64,000 nt of DNA from Capnocytophaga gingivalis ATCC 33624 (lineage in GTDB: Bacteria; Bacteroidota; Bacteroidia; Flavobacteriales; Flavobacteriaceae): the NCBI RefSeq assembly GCF_000174755.1, contig NZ_ACLQ01000024.1, positions 53,409 through 117,408 of the forward strand. Reading direction: 5' to 3'. The notes beneath the pieces are model-generated. The model was not told the origin of the DNA. It saw only the letters and a program-made list of their open reading frames with translations, and did no database searches. Within the stretch, counting starts at the first letter, position 1; every line of letters starts with the position of its first letter. Positions 7,880 through 17,682 of the stretch are shown piece after piece. The translations under genes were made by a program, and so were the position numbers.

Positions 7880-10015
7880 ATGAAGAAAATAGCGATTTTT
7901 GCCATGTCTTTTTCTGCAATTAGTTATGCGCAACAACCCAAAACGCATGGTATAGAAAAAGATACCTTAGGCTTAGAGGAAGTCGTAATCACTGCCAATC
8001 GTATAGAGGAAAAGAAAACCGATGCGGTGGCCAATGTGACGATTATTGACCAAAAGAAACTCCAACAGTTTATTAAGATTGCGCCCGATATGTCGCACCT
8101 TATTGGAATGATTGAGCCAGCTATGGCGCTCTCTACCAATACAACCAACAATCGCTATCAGAACTTACGCGGGCGTGCACTCTTAGTGCTTATCGATGGG
8201 ATTCCTCAATCTACGCCCTTACGCTCCACCGACCGTGATATACGCTCTATAGATCCTGCAGCAGTAGAGCGTATTGAGATTGTGAAAGGTTCTACGGCTA
8301 TTTATGGGAATGGTGCTATCGGGGGGATTATGAATATCGTAACCAAGAAAGCACCTAAAGGGGTAGCTTTCAGCGGGCAAACTTCTTTAGGGGCTTCGGG
8401 CAGAGATTCTTTCATGGAAAACAGAGGCTTTGGTTACCGCTTCAATCAGCAGTTCTCGGGTAACTATAAGGGCTTTTCTTACCTACTTGACGGTGCTCTT
8501 ACACAAACGGGTTCAGCTGTGGATGGGGCTGGGGAGTACATCTCTCCTCGCTATGGCTTGGGCGATGTACGTACCTATAATGGTTTGGTAAAGCTTGGCT
8601 ACCAGTTCGATGAGGATAACACAGTAGAGGTCATGTATAACTTTTACCAGAGCCTGCAGCATACCCCTTTGGTCGCCTCTGGAGGAAAGTATTTGCAGAG
8701 CCCTCGTATTGGAGTCTATGGTAGCAAGGATCCAGCTGCTCAGGATGAGGGGATGCGCTACAATCACAATGCTTATGTGAAGTTCAATTCCAATAATATC
8801 TTCGCCCATACCGACTTGGAACTCTCTGCCTTTACCCAACATCAGTACGCAATCTTCGACTATCGCAAGCATAATGCCAAGAGTCCACGTTGGGAAAGTT
8901 CCAGCGGACAAGCAACTGTAAAAGGGGAGAAATACGGAATCCGTACCCAGCTTACCACCAAATTACTCCTTGGGGAGAACATCTTTACCCAACTCCTCTA
9001 TGGAATAGATGCCTTGATTGATAAGACCAGTCAGCCCCTTGTAGATGGGCGTTACTGGATGCCTGAACTGACTTCCTACAACTCAGCTCCTTTCTTGCAA
9101 ACCAAAACCACTTTCTTCAACCACTATGTACTCAAGGCAGGACTACGCTATGATTATATAGACGTGGCTGTGCCAGACTATCAGGTGCTTAGGCTCAAAA
9201 ATACCGATCCGCGTGTCTATGTAAAAGGTGGGGAACTCTCCTATAACAACCTCTCTCCCAATGTAGGGATTGCTTACAACCAGATCAAGTACTTCCAGCC
9301 TTTTGCTTCTTATTCACAAGGATTTTCTATCTTTGACTTAGGCCGTACCCTTCGTGCTGCGAAGGCCGATGTACTCTCTAAGATCAACACAGAACCTGTC
9401 AAAACGGATAATCATGAGATAGGGGCTTATTCCGAAATAGGTAAATATGTGCACCTGAGCGGCTCTTACTTCTATACCTATTCTAAGCTCGGTAGCGACC
9501 TCAAGTCAGTAAGTGGTTTCTGGGTAGTGGATAGAAGCCCTCAGAAGGTATATGGCTTTGAGGTGAATGCAGATTTCTTCCCTACCGATTGGCTTACCCT
9601 TGGCGGTAGTTTTATCTCTTTCGAAGGGGAAAAGAAATCCACCGAGGATGGCCCTTGGGACGGTTATATGAGTGGTACTTCTATTCCTGCGCCTAAGGCA
9701 AGTGCTTATGTAAGAGTTACCCCAACTGCTAAGAGCTACCTTCAGGTCAATTATCTACACACAGGCAGCCGTGACCGCTTTACACCCAACAATCGTGGTA
9801 TCTACGAAGAAGGCGAAGGGGTAGTCTTTCCTATAGACCTCTTCTCCCTCAGTGCAGGTTATACCTTCAATAAGAATCTATCTATAGGCTTAGGAGTGGA
9901 GAACCTCGCCGATAAGGTGTATTATACCCCTGCCTCTATGCTTGTTGCCCGTGATGCCGAATATGCTCATGGCAATGGCCGCTACTTCAACCTAAATCTT
10001 ACTTACAAGTATTAG
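7880..10015 (+). CDS. TonB-dependent outer membrane siderophore receptor (IutA-like)
   Basis: 711 aa. Signal peptide MKKIAIFAMSFSAISYA (cleaved about residue 17), then a TonB-box-like segment LEEVVITA at residues 32-39, a plug domain (about 45-165; YQNLRGRALLVLIDGIP, VERIEIVKGSTAIYGNGA, GGIMNIVTKKAP) and a 22-strand-type barrel to a C-terminal aromatic (NLTYKY). The plug is closest in wording to IutA/hydroxamate siderophore receptors, so the likely role is uptake of a ferric siderophore across the outer membrane using TonB-ExbBD energy. It stands alone behind its own promoter. The ligand is inferred from family resemblance only; no siderophore synthesis or ferric reductase genes are nearby. 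Confidence 0.88.
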   Translation: MKKIAIFAMSFSAISYAQQPKTHGIEKDTLGLEEVVITANRIEEKKTDAVANVTIIDQKKLQQFIKIAPDMSHLIGMIEPAMALSTNTTNNRYQNLRGRALLVLIDGIPQSTPLRSTDRDIRSIDPAAVERIEIVKGSTAIYGNGAIGGIMNIVTKKAPKGVAFSGQTSLGASGRDSFMENRGFGYRFNQQFSGNYKGFSYLLDGALTQTGSAVDGAGEYISPRYGLGDVRTYNGLVKLGYQFDEDNTVEVMYNFYQSLQHTPLVASGGKYLQSPRIGVYGSKDPAAQDEGMRYNHNAYVKFNSNNIFAHTDLELSAFTQHQYAIFDYRKHNAKSPRWESSSGQATVKGEKYGIRTQLTTKLLLGENIFTQLLYGIDALIDKTSQPLVDGRYWMPELTSYNSAPFLQTKTTFFNHYVLKAGLRYDYIDVAVPDYQVLRLKNTDPRVYVKGGELSYNNLSPNVGIAYNQIKYFQPFASYSQGFSIFDLGRTLRAAKADVLSKINTEPVKTDNHEIGAYSEIGKYVHLSGSYFYTYSKLGSDLKSVSGFWVVDRSPQKVYGFEVNADFFPTDWLTLGGSFISFEGEKKSTEDGPWDGYMSGTSIPAPKASAYVRVTPTAKSYLQVNYLHTGSRDRFTPNNRGIYEEGEGVVFPIDLFSLSAGYTFNKNLSIGLGVENLADKVYYTPASMLVARDAEYAHGNGRYFNLNLTYKY

Positions 10016-10027
10016 GGAATAAACCTT

Positions 10028-10391
10028 AACAGGTAATAGGTAAAGTTAGCGAGTGTTCGTGCTGGGTATATGATAAAGTCGCACACTGTAGGGGCGAATT
10101 GCAATTCGCCCTTATATTAGCAGGTAATAGGTAAAGTTAGCGAGTGCTCACGCCGAGTATATGATAAAGTCGCACACTGTAGGGGCGAATTGCAATTCGC
10201 CTTTATATTAGCAAGTAATAGGTAAAGTTAGCGAGTGTTCGTGCTGGGTATATGATAAAGTCGCACACTGTAGGGGCGAATTGCAATTCGCCCTTATATT
10301 AACAGGTAATAGGTAAAGTCAGTGAGTGCTCACGCCGAGTATATGATAAAGTTGCACACTGTAGGGGCGAATTGCAATTCGCCCTTATATT
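10028..10391 (+). repeat. Four tandem copies of a 91-bp repeat containing a perfect palindrome
   Basis: The unit starting AGGTAATAGGTAAAG recurs at 10031, 10122, 10213 and 10304, an exact 91-bp period. Each copy carries GGGCGAATTGCAATTCGCCC (copy 2 ends in CCTTT), a 20-bp perfect inverted repeat preceded by CACTGTAG. Copies 1 and 3 share GTTCGTGCTGGG while copies 2 and 4 share GCTCACGCCGAG, so the array probably grew by duplication of a two-unit block. From 10392 to about 10510 degenerate pieces (AATTCG, TTATATTG) continue. The gap 10016-10678 holds no gene. Confidence 0.9.
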
Positions 10392-10678
10392 GTCGAAATT
10401 TTTCCTTATATTATTGCAATTCGTATTTGAATTGGGTTAATTCTACATATTTGCTATAATTCGCCCTTTCATTGATATAATTCATCCTTATATTGTCACA
10501 ATTCGCTCTCATACTGGTGAGAGTGTATCATAGGGAAGCCTTTAGCCTTATCTATAATAGGTGCTTACTACAAGAAACGTATCAGCGTAAAGGAGGAACT
10601 TGTTACTTATTACCTGTTATCTATTTTTCTTAAAAAACAAAGAGATTTTTTTTATTAATAAAAGAAAATAAAGAAATA

Positions 10679-10710
10679 TTTGTTAGTTTCATTTTTTTTA
10701 TGGAAATTTG
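10679..10710 (+). promoter_or_regulatory. Promoter of the SusC/SusD operon
   Basis: TTTG at 10679-10682 and GAAATTTG at 10703-10710 (one mismatch to TAnnTTTG), separated by 20 bases, sit just before the SusC gene. This matches the Bacteroidota -33/-7 layout. Confidence 0.6.
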
Positions 10711-10729
10711 CACCCTTTAAAAAAATAAA

Positions 10730-13700
10730 ATGAAACTAAGAATTTTCTATGCAGTTGCGCTTCTCTTTATAGCTATACAAGGGGCTTTAGCGCAAAAAGT
10801 AACCGTTACAGGAACGGTAAAAGATGGACAAGGAGATCCTATTATGGGCACCTATATTCTTATCAAAGGGACAAGTAAGGGTGCTACTACCAATGATAAG
10901 GGTGCTTATACCATCGAGGCCAACGTAGGGGATGTACTTTATTATTCCTTTTTAGGAATGAAGCAGGTGGAGAAGAAGGTAACTCAAAAATCTTCGGTGA
11001 TCAATGTTGTCCTACAGGACGATGTTCAGGAGATTGATACAGGGCTTGTCTTCACCGGTTATGGAGCACCTAAGGTAGCCAGTAAGACAGTACCTTCTGT
11101 CTCAGTTGTACAGGGAAAAGCTCTGGCTGAAACTCCCAATGCCAATGTGATGGATGCACTTGCTGGTCGTGTAGCAGGGATGGTAGTTACTACAAGTTCA
11201 GGAAGACCAGGCGCCTCTTCCAATGTGCTTATCCATGGATTTAACAATTTTCAATCAGCTCTCAAGGGGAGTGCCTCAGGACAGGATCCTCTCTATATAG
11301 TCGATGGAGCTCAGGTGGACGGTGATATCATGTCCAGTATCAATCCTAATGATATTGAGAATATTACTGTTCTCAAGGATGCCGCTTCTACCTCTATCTA
11401 TGGTTCTCGTGCGGCCAATGGGGTGATTCTCATTACAACCAAGCGTGGTAAGTACAACCAGCCAACAAATATTACGATCAGTCATCAAGTAGGGTTCAAT
11501 GCCATCACCAGTGCCAGTCGTAAATTCTTTGACAACATGATGTCTCCTCGTGAGTATATGGACTTCTGGGCTCAGCGTGACCCTGGTGCAATTCGCTCTG
11601 CAGCAGGGGTGTCAGGCGATACCGATGCTGCTATCGAAAAGATATTGAAAGAAAATCCTTATAACACACGCTGGGACAAGATCTTCTTCCGTGATTTTGT
11701 ACCCACTTCACGTACCGATGTTTCTATATCTGGGGGAACGGCCAATACTGCTTACTATTTCTCTTTGGGATATTTTAAGCAAGAGGGCTCTACTGCTCCT
11801 GCACTGGATTATCATCGTTATAATGTCAATTCCAATATTGATACACGTATTAATAAATGGCTTAAAGCGGGACTATCTCTTTCTATGAGCTATACCGAAA
11901 GCGAAGGAGGACGCTCTTCTGTAGTAGGAGGTAGGGTCTTGGCTTTACCACTTTATACCCCTTATAATCCTGATGGGTCAAGAAAGAATTTTATCCGTGG
12001 ACTTACAGGGCGTTCTACGGGCTTCTATCACCCTGAGTACGATGCCGAAAAGCATCCCTATGGCTCTTATGGGGTGGATGTCATGCCTATAGCGTACTTG
12101 ACGGTGGAACCTATTAAGAACTTAGTATTCAAGACTCAAGCAGGGGTACAATACAGTGCTGGAGAATCTGAATCAAAACAGTTACACTCTTTCACTGATT
12201 ATAAGTTTGGTTATGAAACTACAGCATTTACTCAACTTAGTCAGAGTAAGGCTTATAAAAAGACTTTTACCAACACTTTAGAATATAAATTCCTTTTAGG
12301 AGATTCTCATTCTTTTACAGCTTTGCTTGGACAGGAATCGATTGAGAATATTGCTAAGACTTTGACTAACTATACCGCAGGGCAGCCTTCTGATGGACTT
12401 TCTATGTTGGTACATGGTAATAAGAATTTTGCTATAGGGGATAACAAGTCTGTCAGTACTTTCAATTCGTTTTTCTCTCGCTTGGAGTACGACTATCAGG
12501 GGCGCTTTTTCTTAGATCTTTCAGGCCGTCGAGATGGCTCTTCTAATTTTGGACGCAACAATCGCTATGCCAACTTCTGGGCAGTAGGGGCTATGTGGAA
12601 GCTTAAGAAGGAGAATTTCCTCAAAGAGGTCAAATGGCTTACCGATCTTAACTTGCGCTTCAGTACAGGACTCTCTGGAAATGCAGGAGGGCTTAACTAT
12701 AGCAACCTCAATGTCGTAAGTCCTTTGGCAGTATATCAAGGGCAAACAGGATATACCCTTAGTAGGTTGGGAAATCCTGACATTCGTTGGGAGGAACAGA
12801 CAAAAACCAGTGTAGGACTCAATGTGGTATTCCTTTACAATACCTCGCTTAATGTAGAGTACTATAACCGTCGTACCTATGATGCGCTTTCTTACCGTGA
12901 TAACAATAGTGCCAGTGGATATACACAACTCTATGGCAATACCGGCGGAATGCAAAACCAAGGGATAGACCTCTCTATATCATCACGAGTATATTACAAT
13001 GAGGCAAATAACCTTAGTGTACGCCCTTATTTTAACTTCAACTATAATCAACAAAAGATCGTTGAAATTTTCGATGGAAGACAGTCTTTGGTTAATGCTC
13101 GTGACAAAATTGGATTCAAGGTAGGAAAAGCTCTTGAGTATACAGCAGTGTTACACAAGGGGGTTAATCCCGATACAGGACTTATCGAGTGGTATAAACC
13201 AGGAGAGGATAAAATGGAAAAACAAACCGATGACTCTCAAGTAACTACAGAATATAACTTGAATTTGGGACAGACCACAGGTAAGAAGATGCATGCTCCA
13301 GTCAATGGTGGTTTCGGATGGGATATTACTTATGGTGGCTTTAGTTTGGATATGAATTTTTCCTTCTCCATAGGTCGTTGGGTAGAGAATAGAGATATGA
13401 TCTATACAGAAAACCCTAACACTTTTGCTAATGGAAACCTAAGCCGTAATGTATTTGATTATTGGAAACAACCGGGGGATGTTACTCGCCATCCTAAAAT
13501 TACTGAGGCTACTTTTGTGCAAGGAAGTGACTCACGCCTGATACAGAATGCTGATTTCGTTCGTCTAAAGGGAATTACCTTAAGTTATCGTTTGCCTAAG
13601 GAAGTGATAGAACAAGTGGGCTTCTTCCAAGGGGTACGTCTCTATGGTACTGCCCGTAATGTTTTTACCATAACCAAGTACGAAGGAGCAGATCCAGAAT

Positions 13701-13774
13701 TTACACAACCTATATCTATAGGAGGATACCCTCCTTCTCGTCAGTTTACTTTTGGTGTTGAACTTAAATTCTAA
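10730..13774 (+). CDS. SusC/RagA-family TonB-linked outer membrane protein
   Basis: 1014 aa. Signal peptide to about residue 21 (ALAQKVTV), a carboxypeptidase-regulatory-like domain (about 22-100; VTGTVKDGQGDPIMGTYIL, GAYTIEANVGD), then a TonB plug (about 110-240) with GRVAGMVV, DPLYIVDGAQ, ITVLKDAASTSIYGSRAA and GVILITTKRG, all hallmarks of SusC, followed by a barrel ending RQFTFGVELKF. With the SusD-like lipoprotein six bases downstream it should form a lidded outer membrane importer for a glycan or peptide. No glycoside hydrolase, protease or regulator follows, so the substrate cannot be inferred here. Confidence 0.93.
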   Translation: MKLRIFYAVALLFIAIQGALAQKVTVTGTVKDGQGDPIMGTYILIKGTSKGATTNDKGAYTIEANVGDVLYYSFLGMKQVEKKVTQKSSVINVVLQDDVQEIDTGLVFTGYGAPKVASKTVPSVSVVQGKALAETPNANVMDALAGRVAGMVVTTSSGRPGASSNVLIHGFNNFQSALKGSASGQDPLYIVDGAQVDGDIMSSINPNDIENITVLKDAASTSIYGSRAANGVILITTKRGKYNQPTNITISHQVGFNAITSASRKFFDNMMSPREYMDFWAQRDPGAIRSAAGVSGDTDAAIEKILKENPYNTRWDKIFFRDFVPTSRTDVSISGGTANTAYYFSLGYFKQEGSTAPALDYHRYNVNSNIDTRINKWLKAGLSLSMSYTESEGGRSSVVGGRVLALPLYTPYNPDGSRKNFIRGLTGRSTGFYHPEYDAEKHPYGSYGVDVMPIAYLTVEPIKNLVFKTQAGVQYSAGESESKQLHSFTDYKFGYETTAFTQLSQSKAYKKTFTNTLEYKFLLGDSHSFTALLGQESIENIAKTLTNYTAGQPSDGLSMLVHGNKNFAIGDNKSVSTFNSFFSRLEYDYQGRFFLDLSGRRDGSSNFGRNNRYANFWAVGAMWKLKKENFLKEVKWLTDLNLRFSTGLSGNAGGLNYSNLNVVSPLAVYQGQTGYTLSRLGNPDIRWEEQTKTSVGLNVVFLYNTSLNVEYYNRRTYDALSYRDNNSASGYTQLYGNTGGMQNQGIDLSISSRVYYNEANNLSVRPYFNFNYNQQKIVEIFDGRQSLVNARDKIGFKVGKALEYTAVLHKGVNPDTGLIEWYKPGEDKMEKQTDDSQVTTEYNLNLGQTTGKKMHAPVNGGFGWDITYGGFSLDMNFSFSIGRWVENRDMIYTENPNTFANGNLSRNVFDYWKQPGDVTRHPKITEATFVQGSDSRLIQNADFVRLKGITLSYRLPKEVIEQVGFFQGVRLYGTARNVFTITKYEGADPEFTQPISIGGYPPSRQFTFGVELKF

Positions 13775-13780
13775 AAAAAT

Positions 13781-15328
13781 ATGAAGAAAATATATAACAA
13801 ATTACCATTATTTATTCTCTTAGCACTCTCTCTGCAAGGTTGTGCTAAGTTAGATCAAGAGCCTTATGTAGATCTGAGTGACGAAAAGGCTTACCTCAAT
13901 GTCGAAGATGCTCAGTATTGGGTCAATGGTATGTACAGAGCCTTGCGCGACAATACCTATGGTAATGCCATGATAAGCACCGACATACAGGCTGATTTTC
14001 TCAATGCAGTACGCCGTGATAATGAAAAACTTCCTGCGCTTCACCGTTGGGGGAATACTTTCACTTCTTCCGATGAGACAACTGCGGCTATCTGGTTGGC
14101 TCATTTCAAGGCAATACAGGACATCAATCTTTCTCTCCAGAGAATCCCTTCTATTCCAATAGAAAAGGATAGAGAGACTACTCAAAAAGCACAAATAAAG
14201 CGTAATATGGGCGAACTTTATTTAGGGCGTGCTTATTTCTACACCTACTTGGTTACTCACTTCTGTGGCGCGTATGATGCTTCTTCTGTTTATGGACTCC
14301 CTATCCTAAGAGAGCCTAAAGTAGCAGACTTCCCTGCACCGAGCTCTTTGAAGGAAACCTATGAGTTTATCCTTAGTGATATTGCTTTGGCCGAGGAGTA
14401 TCTTGCCAATACAGCAGGAGAGGTAGGTTCCACTACTTTTACTGTAGATGCAGCTAAAGCGCTCAAGGCACGTGTCTTGCTCTATCAGGGTGAGTGGGCA
14501 ACAGCTTATCAGACAGCTAAGGCACTTATTGATACAGGTACTTATCCTTTGGCTACTTCATCCGCTACCCTTAAAAATATCTGGGCTGAGGATGCTGCAA
14601 CGGAGAGCATTGTCCAGATTTATGCAGCGGCTGGCTCTACAGGGAATGTTAGCATTGTCAATGAGCTACCTAAGGCCAATGATATCTATATAGGGGCTAA
14701 TAACTTTGACCGTCGCTTGCGCCGCTTCCTCTATAACCCAAGCTATATCCCTACACAGTCTTTTGTAGATCTGTTCGATACAGCGGATTATAGAAAAAGT
14801 ATTTATTTCCAAAAACTCTTTGTGGATTATGGAAATACTGTATATAGCAATATCTATTTGGTAACCAAGTATCCGGATAATAGCAACCTAAAGAGCAATC
14901 CCTCAGGGCTTCCTACCTATATGCACAAACCGAAATTGTTCCGTATAGCAGAGCAATATCTTATCGCAGCCGAGGCTGCTTACCGCAATGGGGATGAGGC
15001 TAACGCTCTTGTATACCTCAATCGTCTCCGCGCTTCTCGTGGACTGACCACTGCGCTAACAGCCACTGGGGATGCGCTTCTGACTGAAATACAGAACGAA
15101 CGTAATCGTGAGTTAGCTTTCGAAGGGTTCCGCCTTCACGATATCAAGCGTTGGGGATTAGGGGTGGTACGTGGTACACCACAGAATACTGATGCTATCT
15201 TCACTTCTCCTGCCAACGAATATCATCAGCTGAATATCTCTGCAGGATATTACAAAATGACATGGCCTATTCCTGCTACCGATATTACTTATGAAAAAGG
15301 AAAATGGAAACAAAATCCAGGATGGTAA
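13781..15328 (+). CDS. SusD/RagB-family surface lipoprotein
   Basis: 515 aa. Signal peptide with lipobox LSLQGC, Cys at residue 21, then AKLDQEPYVDLSDEKAY. The SusD helical (TPR-like) core is visible (YWVNGMYRALRDN, NMGELYLGRAYFYTYL, DAAKALKARVLLYQGEW) as is the usual C-terminal end with RIAEQYLIAAEAAYRNG, YLNRLRASRG, ERNRELAFEGFRLHDIKRWG and WPIP. It acts as the substrate-capturing lid over the SusC barrel. It is translated from the same transcript as SusC, and a strong terminator follows. Confidence 0.93.
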   Translation: MKKIYNKLPLFILLALSLQGCAKLDQEPYVDLSDEKAYLNVEDAQYWVNGMYRALRDNTYGNAMISTDIQADFLNAVRRDNEKLPALHRWGNTFTSSDETTAAIWLAHFKAIQDINLSLQRIPSIPIEKDRETTQKAQIKRNMGELYLGRAYFYTYLVTHFCGAYDASSVYGLPILREPKVADFPAPSSLKETYEFILSDIALAEEYLANTAGEVGSTTFTVDAAKALKARVLLYQGEWATAYQTAKALIDTGTYPLATSSATLKNIWAEDAATESIVQIYAAAGSTGNVSIVNELPKANDIYIGANNFDRRLRRFLYNPSYIPTQSFVDLFDTADYRKSIYFQKLFVDYGNTVYSNIYLVTKYPDNSNLKSNPSGLPTYMHKPKLFRIAEQYLIAAEAAYRNGDEANALVYLNRLRASRGLTTALTATGDALLTEIQNERNRELAFEGFRLHDIKRWGLGVVRGTPQNTDAIFTSPANEYHQLNISAGYYKMTWPIPATDITYEKGKWKQNPGW

Positions 15329-15346
15329 TTCATATATTATACAAAT

Positions 15347-15376
15347 AAAAAAGCTGCCCACAGGCAGCTTTTTTTA
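15347..15376. terminator. Bidirectional intrinsic terminator
   Basis: AAGCTGCC and GGCAGCTT pair across a CACA loop, with an A run on the left and a T run on the right, so it can stop transcripts from both the SusD gene (+) and the convergent gene (-). It overlaps the stop codon of the minus-strand gene. Confidence 0.88.
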
Positions 15377-16189
15377 TTTGTAGTATTCAAATTTTTGTTG
15401 AATGATCAGAGAGAGTTCTCCGTTTTCGCTTTCAGTCTTTTTGATCCAGTTTCTCTTCTTATCATACTGGTATACATAGTTTTTCTTCTGGGCTATGGTA
15501 CCATCTCCTTTGTAGACAATGTTCTCAGTTTCATTACCTTCCTTATCATAGGTAGAGGTTATCTTTTTTAGGAGTTTACCTTCAGCATCATAAGTGAGGC
15601 GTTCTATCGGATTCCCTTGGGCATCGTTCTTATAGAGGGTCTTGGTCGAGAGTTCATCTTTTTTATATTTATCCTCTTGGATAAGGTAGCCTTTGTCATC
15701 ATAGGTGAAAATGCTCTTTTCGTCACATACCCCTCCTACACAGCTGGATTTCTCTATAAGTTGGTTTTTGTCATTGTATTTCGAGAAGGTACTCATAAAA
15801 AGGTTTCCTTCGGCAGTGAGTAGGTCGTGGCGGGTACGGTTTCCTTTTTGATCATACTCATATAGGTTGGAGGAAAGTTTCTTGTTGTCCTCATCCTTGG
15901 ATATGGATTCTATGAGATATCCTTGGTCATTGTAGGTATCGTGGTAGGACATGATCATTCCATTATTCTTCACTTGCATCTTAGTAGTACGTCCCTTAGG
16001 GTCGAACTCGGTGAGTAGCTCTGTATTCCCTCTGAAGGGTTTCCCCTTTTCATCTATACGATAGTCCTCTATGATGTAAGTCTTTACTTTTCCTTTGAGC
16101 TTGGCAGCATCCCAACCTGTCTTTTTGTTCTGGTTTTGGCCAAAAGCAAGGGTACTTGCTAAAAGCAAGAAAATTCCTAATCGTTTCAT
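15374..16189 (-). CDS. Secreted YD/Rhs-like repeat protein of unknown function
   Basis: 271 aa. Signal peptide MKRLGIFLLLASTLAFG followed by QNQNKK. The body is made of repeated Tyr/Asp/Gly strands: LLTEFDPKGRTTKM, TYNDQGYLIESIS, YEYDQKGNRTRHD, KYNDKNQLIEKSS, TYDDKGYLIQEDK, TYDAEGKLLKKITSTYDKEGN, YVYQYDKKRNWIKK. These resemble YD/Rhs-type repeats, though no Rhs core motif is present. Two Cys in SCVGGVC could form a disulfide. The gene is monocistronic, transcribed toward the SusD gene, from a -7 element at 16218-16225. Small proteins of this sort are common in Bacteroidota envelopes; their role is not known. Confidence 0.8.
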   Translation of the reverse strand: MKRLGIFLLLASTLAFGQNQNKKTGWDAAKLKGKVKTYIIEDYRIDEKGKPFRGNTELLTEFDPKGRTTKMQVKNNGMIMSYHDTYNDQGYLIESISKDEDNKKLSSNLYEYDQKGNRTRHDLLTAEGNLFMSTFSKYNDKNQLIEKSSCVGGVCDEKSIFTYDDKGYLIQEDKYKKDELSTKTLYKNDAQGNPIERLTYDAEGKLLKKITSTYDKEGNETENIVYKGDGTIAQKKNYVYQYDKKRNWIKKTESENGELSLIIQQKFEYYK

Positions 16190-16217
16190 TTTTCTATAAA
16201 TTATTTTTTTAAGAGTG

Positions 16218-16225
16218 CAAAGTTA
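16218..16225 (-). promoter_or_regulatory. -7 promoter element (TAACTTTG, minus strand)
   Basis: Reads TAACTTTG on the minus strand, 29 bases before the start codon of the YD-like gene. Confidence 0.55.
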
Positions 16226-16338
16226 CAAAAAAGATAAATACTCAAGAATAAATTATTATTATTTTAGCAATTCAAAAATTCCCCTAACCCCTCCCTAACC
16301 CCTCTCACTTCTCGTCTTATTTCTTATGATCTCCTTCC

Positions 16339-16369
16339 TTGACTTTGTCTTCTCCATGTGGTATCTTTG
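16339..16369 (+). promoter_or_regulatory. Promoter-like pair in front of the terminase remnant
   Basis: TTG at 16339-16341 and TATCTTTG at 16362-16369 are separated by 20 bases, the normal spacing. It would drive the inverted repeat and the broken terminase gene. Confidence 0.45.
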
Positions 16370-16381
16370 CTGCAAATTAAG

Positions 16382-16431
16382 TGAAAAGTGAAGAATGAGC
16401 CAACTCTTCGTTCTTCATTCTTCACTTTTCA
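16382..16431. repeat. 17-bp perfect inverted repeat made of 7-bp repeat sequence
   Basis: TGAAAAGTGAAGAATGA at 16382-16398 is perfectly complemented at 16415-16431 around a 16-base loop. The arms are the same GTGAAGA-type sequence found as tandem arrays elsewhere in the window, here in opposite orientations. No T run follows, so it is not a classical terminator. Confidence 0.75.
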
Positions 16432-16447
16432 TATTCCCTAAAGAAAT

Positions 16448-17679
16448 GCACTCCTTAGCAACAGACCTCCTATGGAAAATCGTCAATGGCCGTCTCCTAC
16501 AATGCTACCAAGGCACGCAAGTTCAACCGTGAACTCCAGCGTATCATGGACGAGGATACCTACCATGAGTTGTTCCCACAAGCGACTCTTGCACGTTCTC
16601 CCTCTTCCCAAGCAGCAAGGAAGAGCCGCAACTACGCTCGCAATGCCGACGAGTGCGAGATAGTGGGCTATCAGGGGTGTTTCAAGACTATAGGAGTCGG
16701 CGGCTCTCTCACTGGAGAACCAGTGGATATACTTATCATGGATGACCTCTACAAGGATGCTGCTGCGGCATGGTCGCCCCTGATACGGCAGAATATAGCC
16801 GACTGGTACGATACGGTAGCCTCTACCCGACTGCACAACTCCAGCCAACAGCTCTTGGTTTTCACCCGCTGGCATGAGGATGACCTCGCCGGACGCCTCT
16901 TGCAGAAGGAAGGTCTCTACCACCCTACAGACAACCCGCACGGGTGGGTACTGCTGAGTTTCCCTGCTGTCAAGGACAGTCCGCCCACCCCTCTTGACCC
17001 CAGAGCAGAGGGAGAGGTGCTCTGGCCAGAAAGGCACAATCTGGAAAAGCTCCTGCAGATCAAGCAGCGCAATGGGGCTGTCTTCGAGAGTCTTTACCAG
17101 CAGAACCCGCAACCTTCACAAGGGCTTATGTATGAGGAGTTTCAGTGCTATACCGAGATTCCCTCACACACTTACTCTGTGGCTTATATCGACGCTGCTG
17201 ATAGCGGTGCCGACTACCTCTGTATGCTCTTTTACAAAGAAGCGCAAGAAGGGAATTTTATTGTAGATGTACTCTATACCAAGGATCCAATGAAGGTAAC
17301 CGAGCAGGAGATTGCCCATAAGCTCTTGGAGCATCAGGTGGAGCGCTGCCATATAGAGAGTAACAACGGCGGAGGACTCTTTGCTCATAATCTGGAGGAA
17401 CGTGCTCAGCAGATGGGGAACAACTTTACCCGCTTCTATCCCTTCCATCAATCACAGAACAAGATAGCGCGTATTTTCTCTGCCTCGTCCTTAGTGCAGC
17501 AGTTAGTACACATGCCCCTGGATTGGAAGAAACGCTTTCCGACTTTTGCCCGAGACCTCATGGGCTACCTCAAGGAGGGAACCAACCCTCATGACGATGC
17601 CCCCGATGCTCTCACTGGCTCGGTAGAGTGCCGCCAACCTCCCCGCAAGATTCCCCTCTCAGAACTGCTACAATGGTAA
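16448..17679 (+). pseudogene. Phage terminase large subunit, internally deleted remnant
   Basis: From 16486 an open frame of 397 aa matches the middle and C-terminus of a terminase large subunit: AVSYNATKARKFNRELQRIM, IDDILIMDDLY-type Walker B region (VDILIMDDLYKDAAAAW), QQLLVFTRWHEDDLAGRLL and the nuclease part with VAYIDAADSGADYLCML and HDDAPDALTG. The Walker A region is missing. The ATG at 16448 reads MHSLATDLLWKIVNG, which resembles the start of this protein family, but in another frame. The simplest reading is a deletion joining the first 15 codons to the region after the P-loop. No other phage genes surround it. Confidence 0.7.
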
Positions 17680-17682
17680 AGA

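Noticed and set aside
10028..10391. Possible CRISPR array
   Set aside because: The copies are contiguous 91-bp tandem repeats; there are no unique spacers between short repeats and no cas genes in the window.
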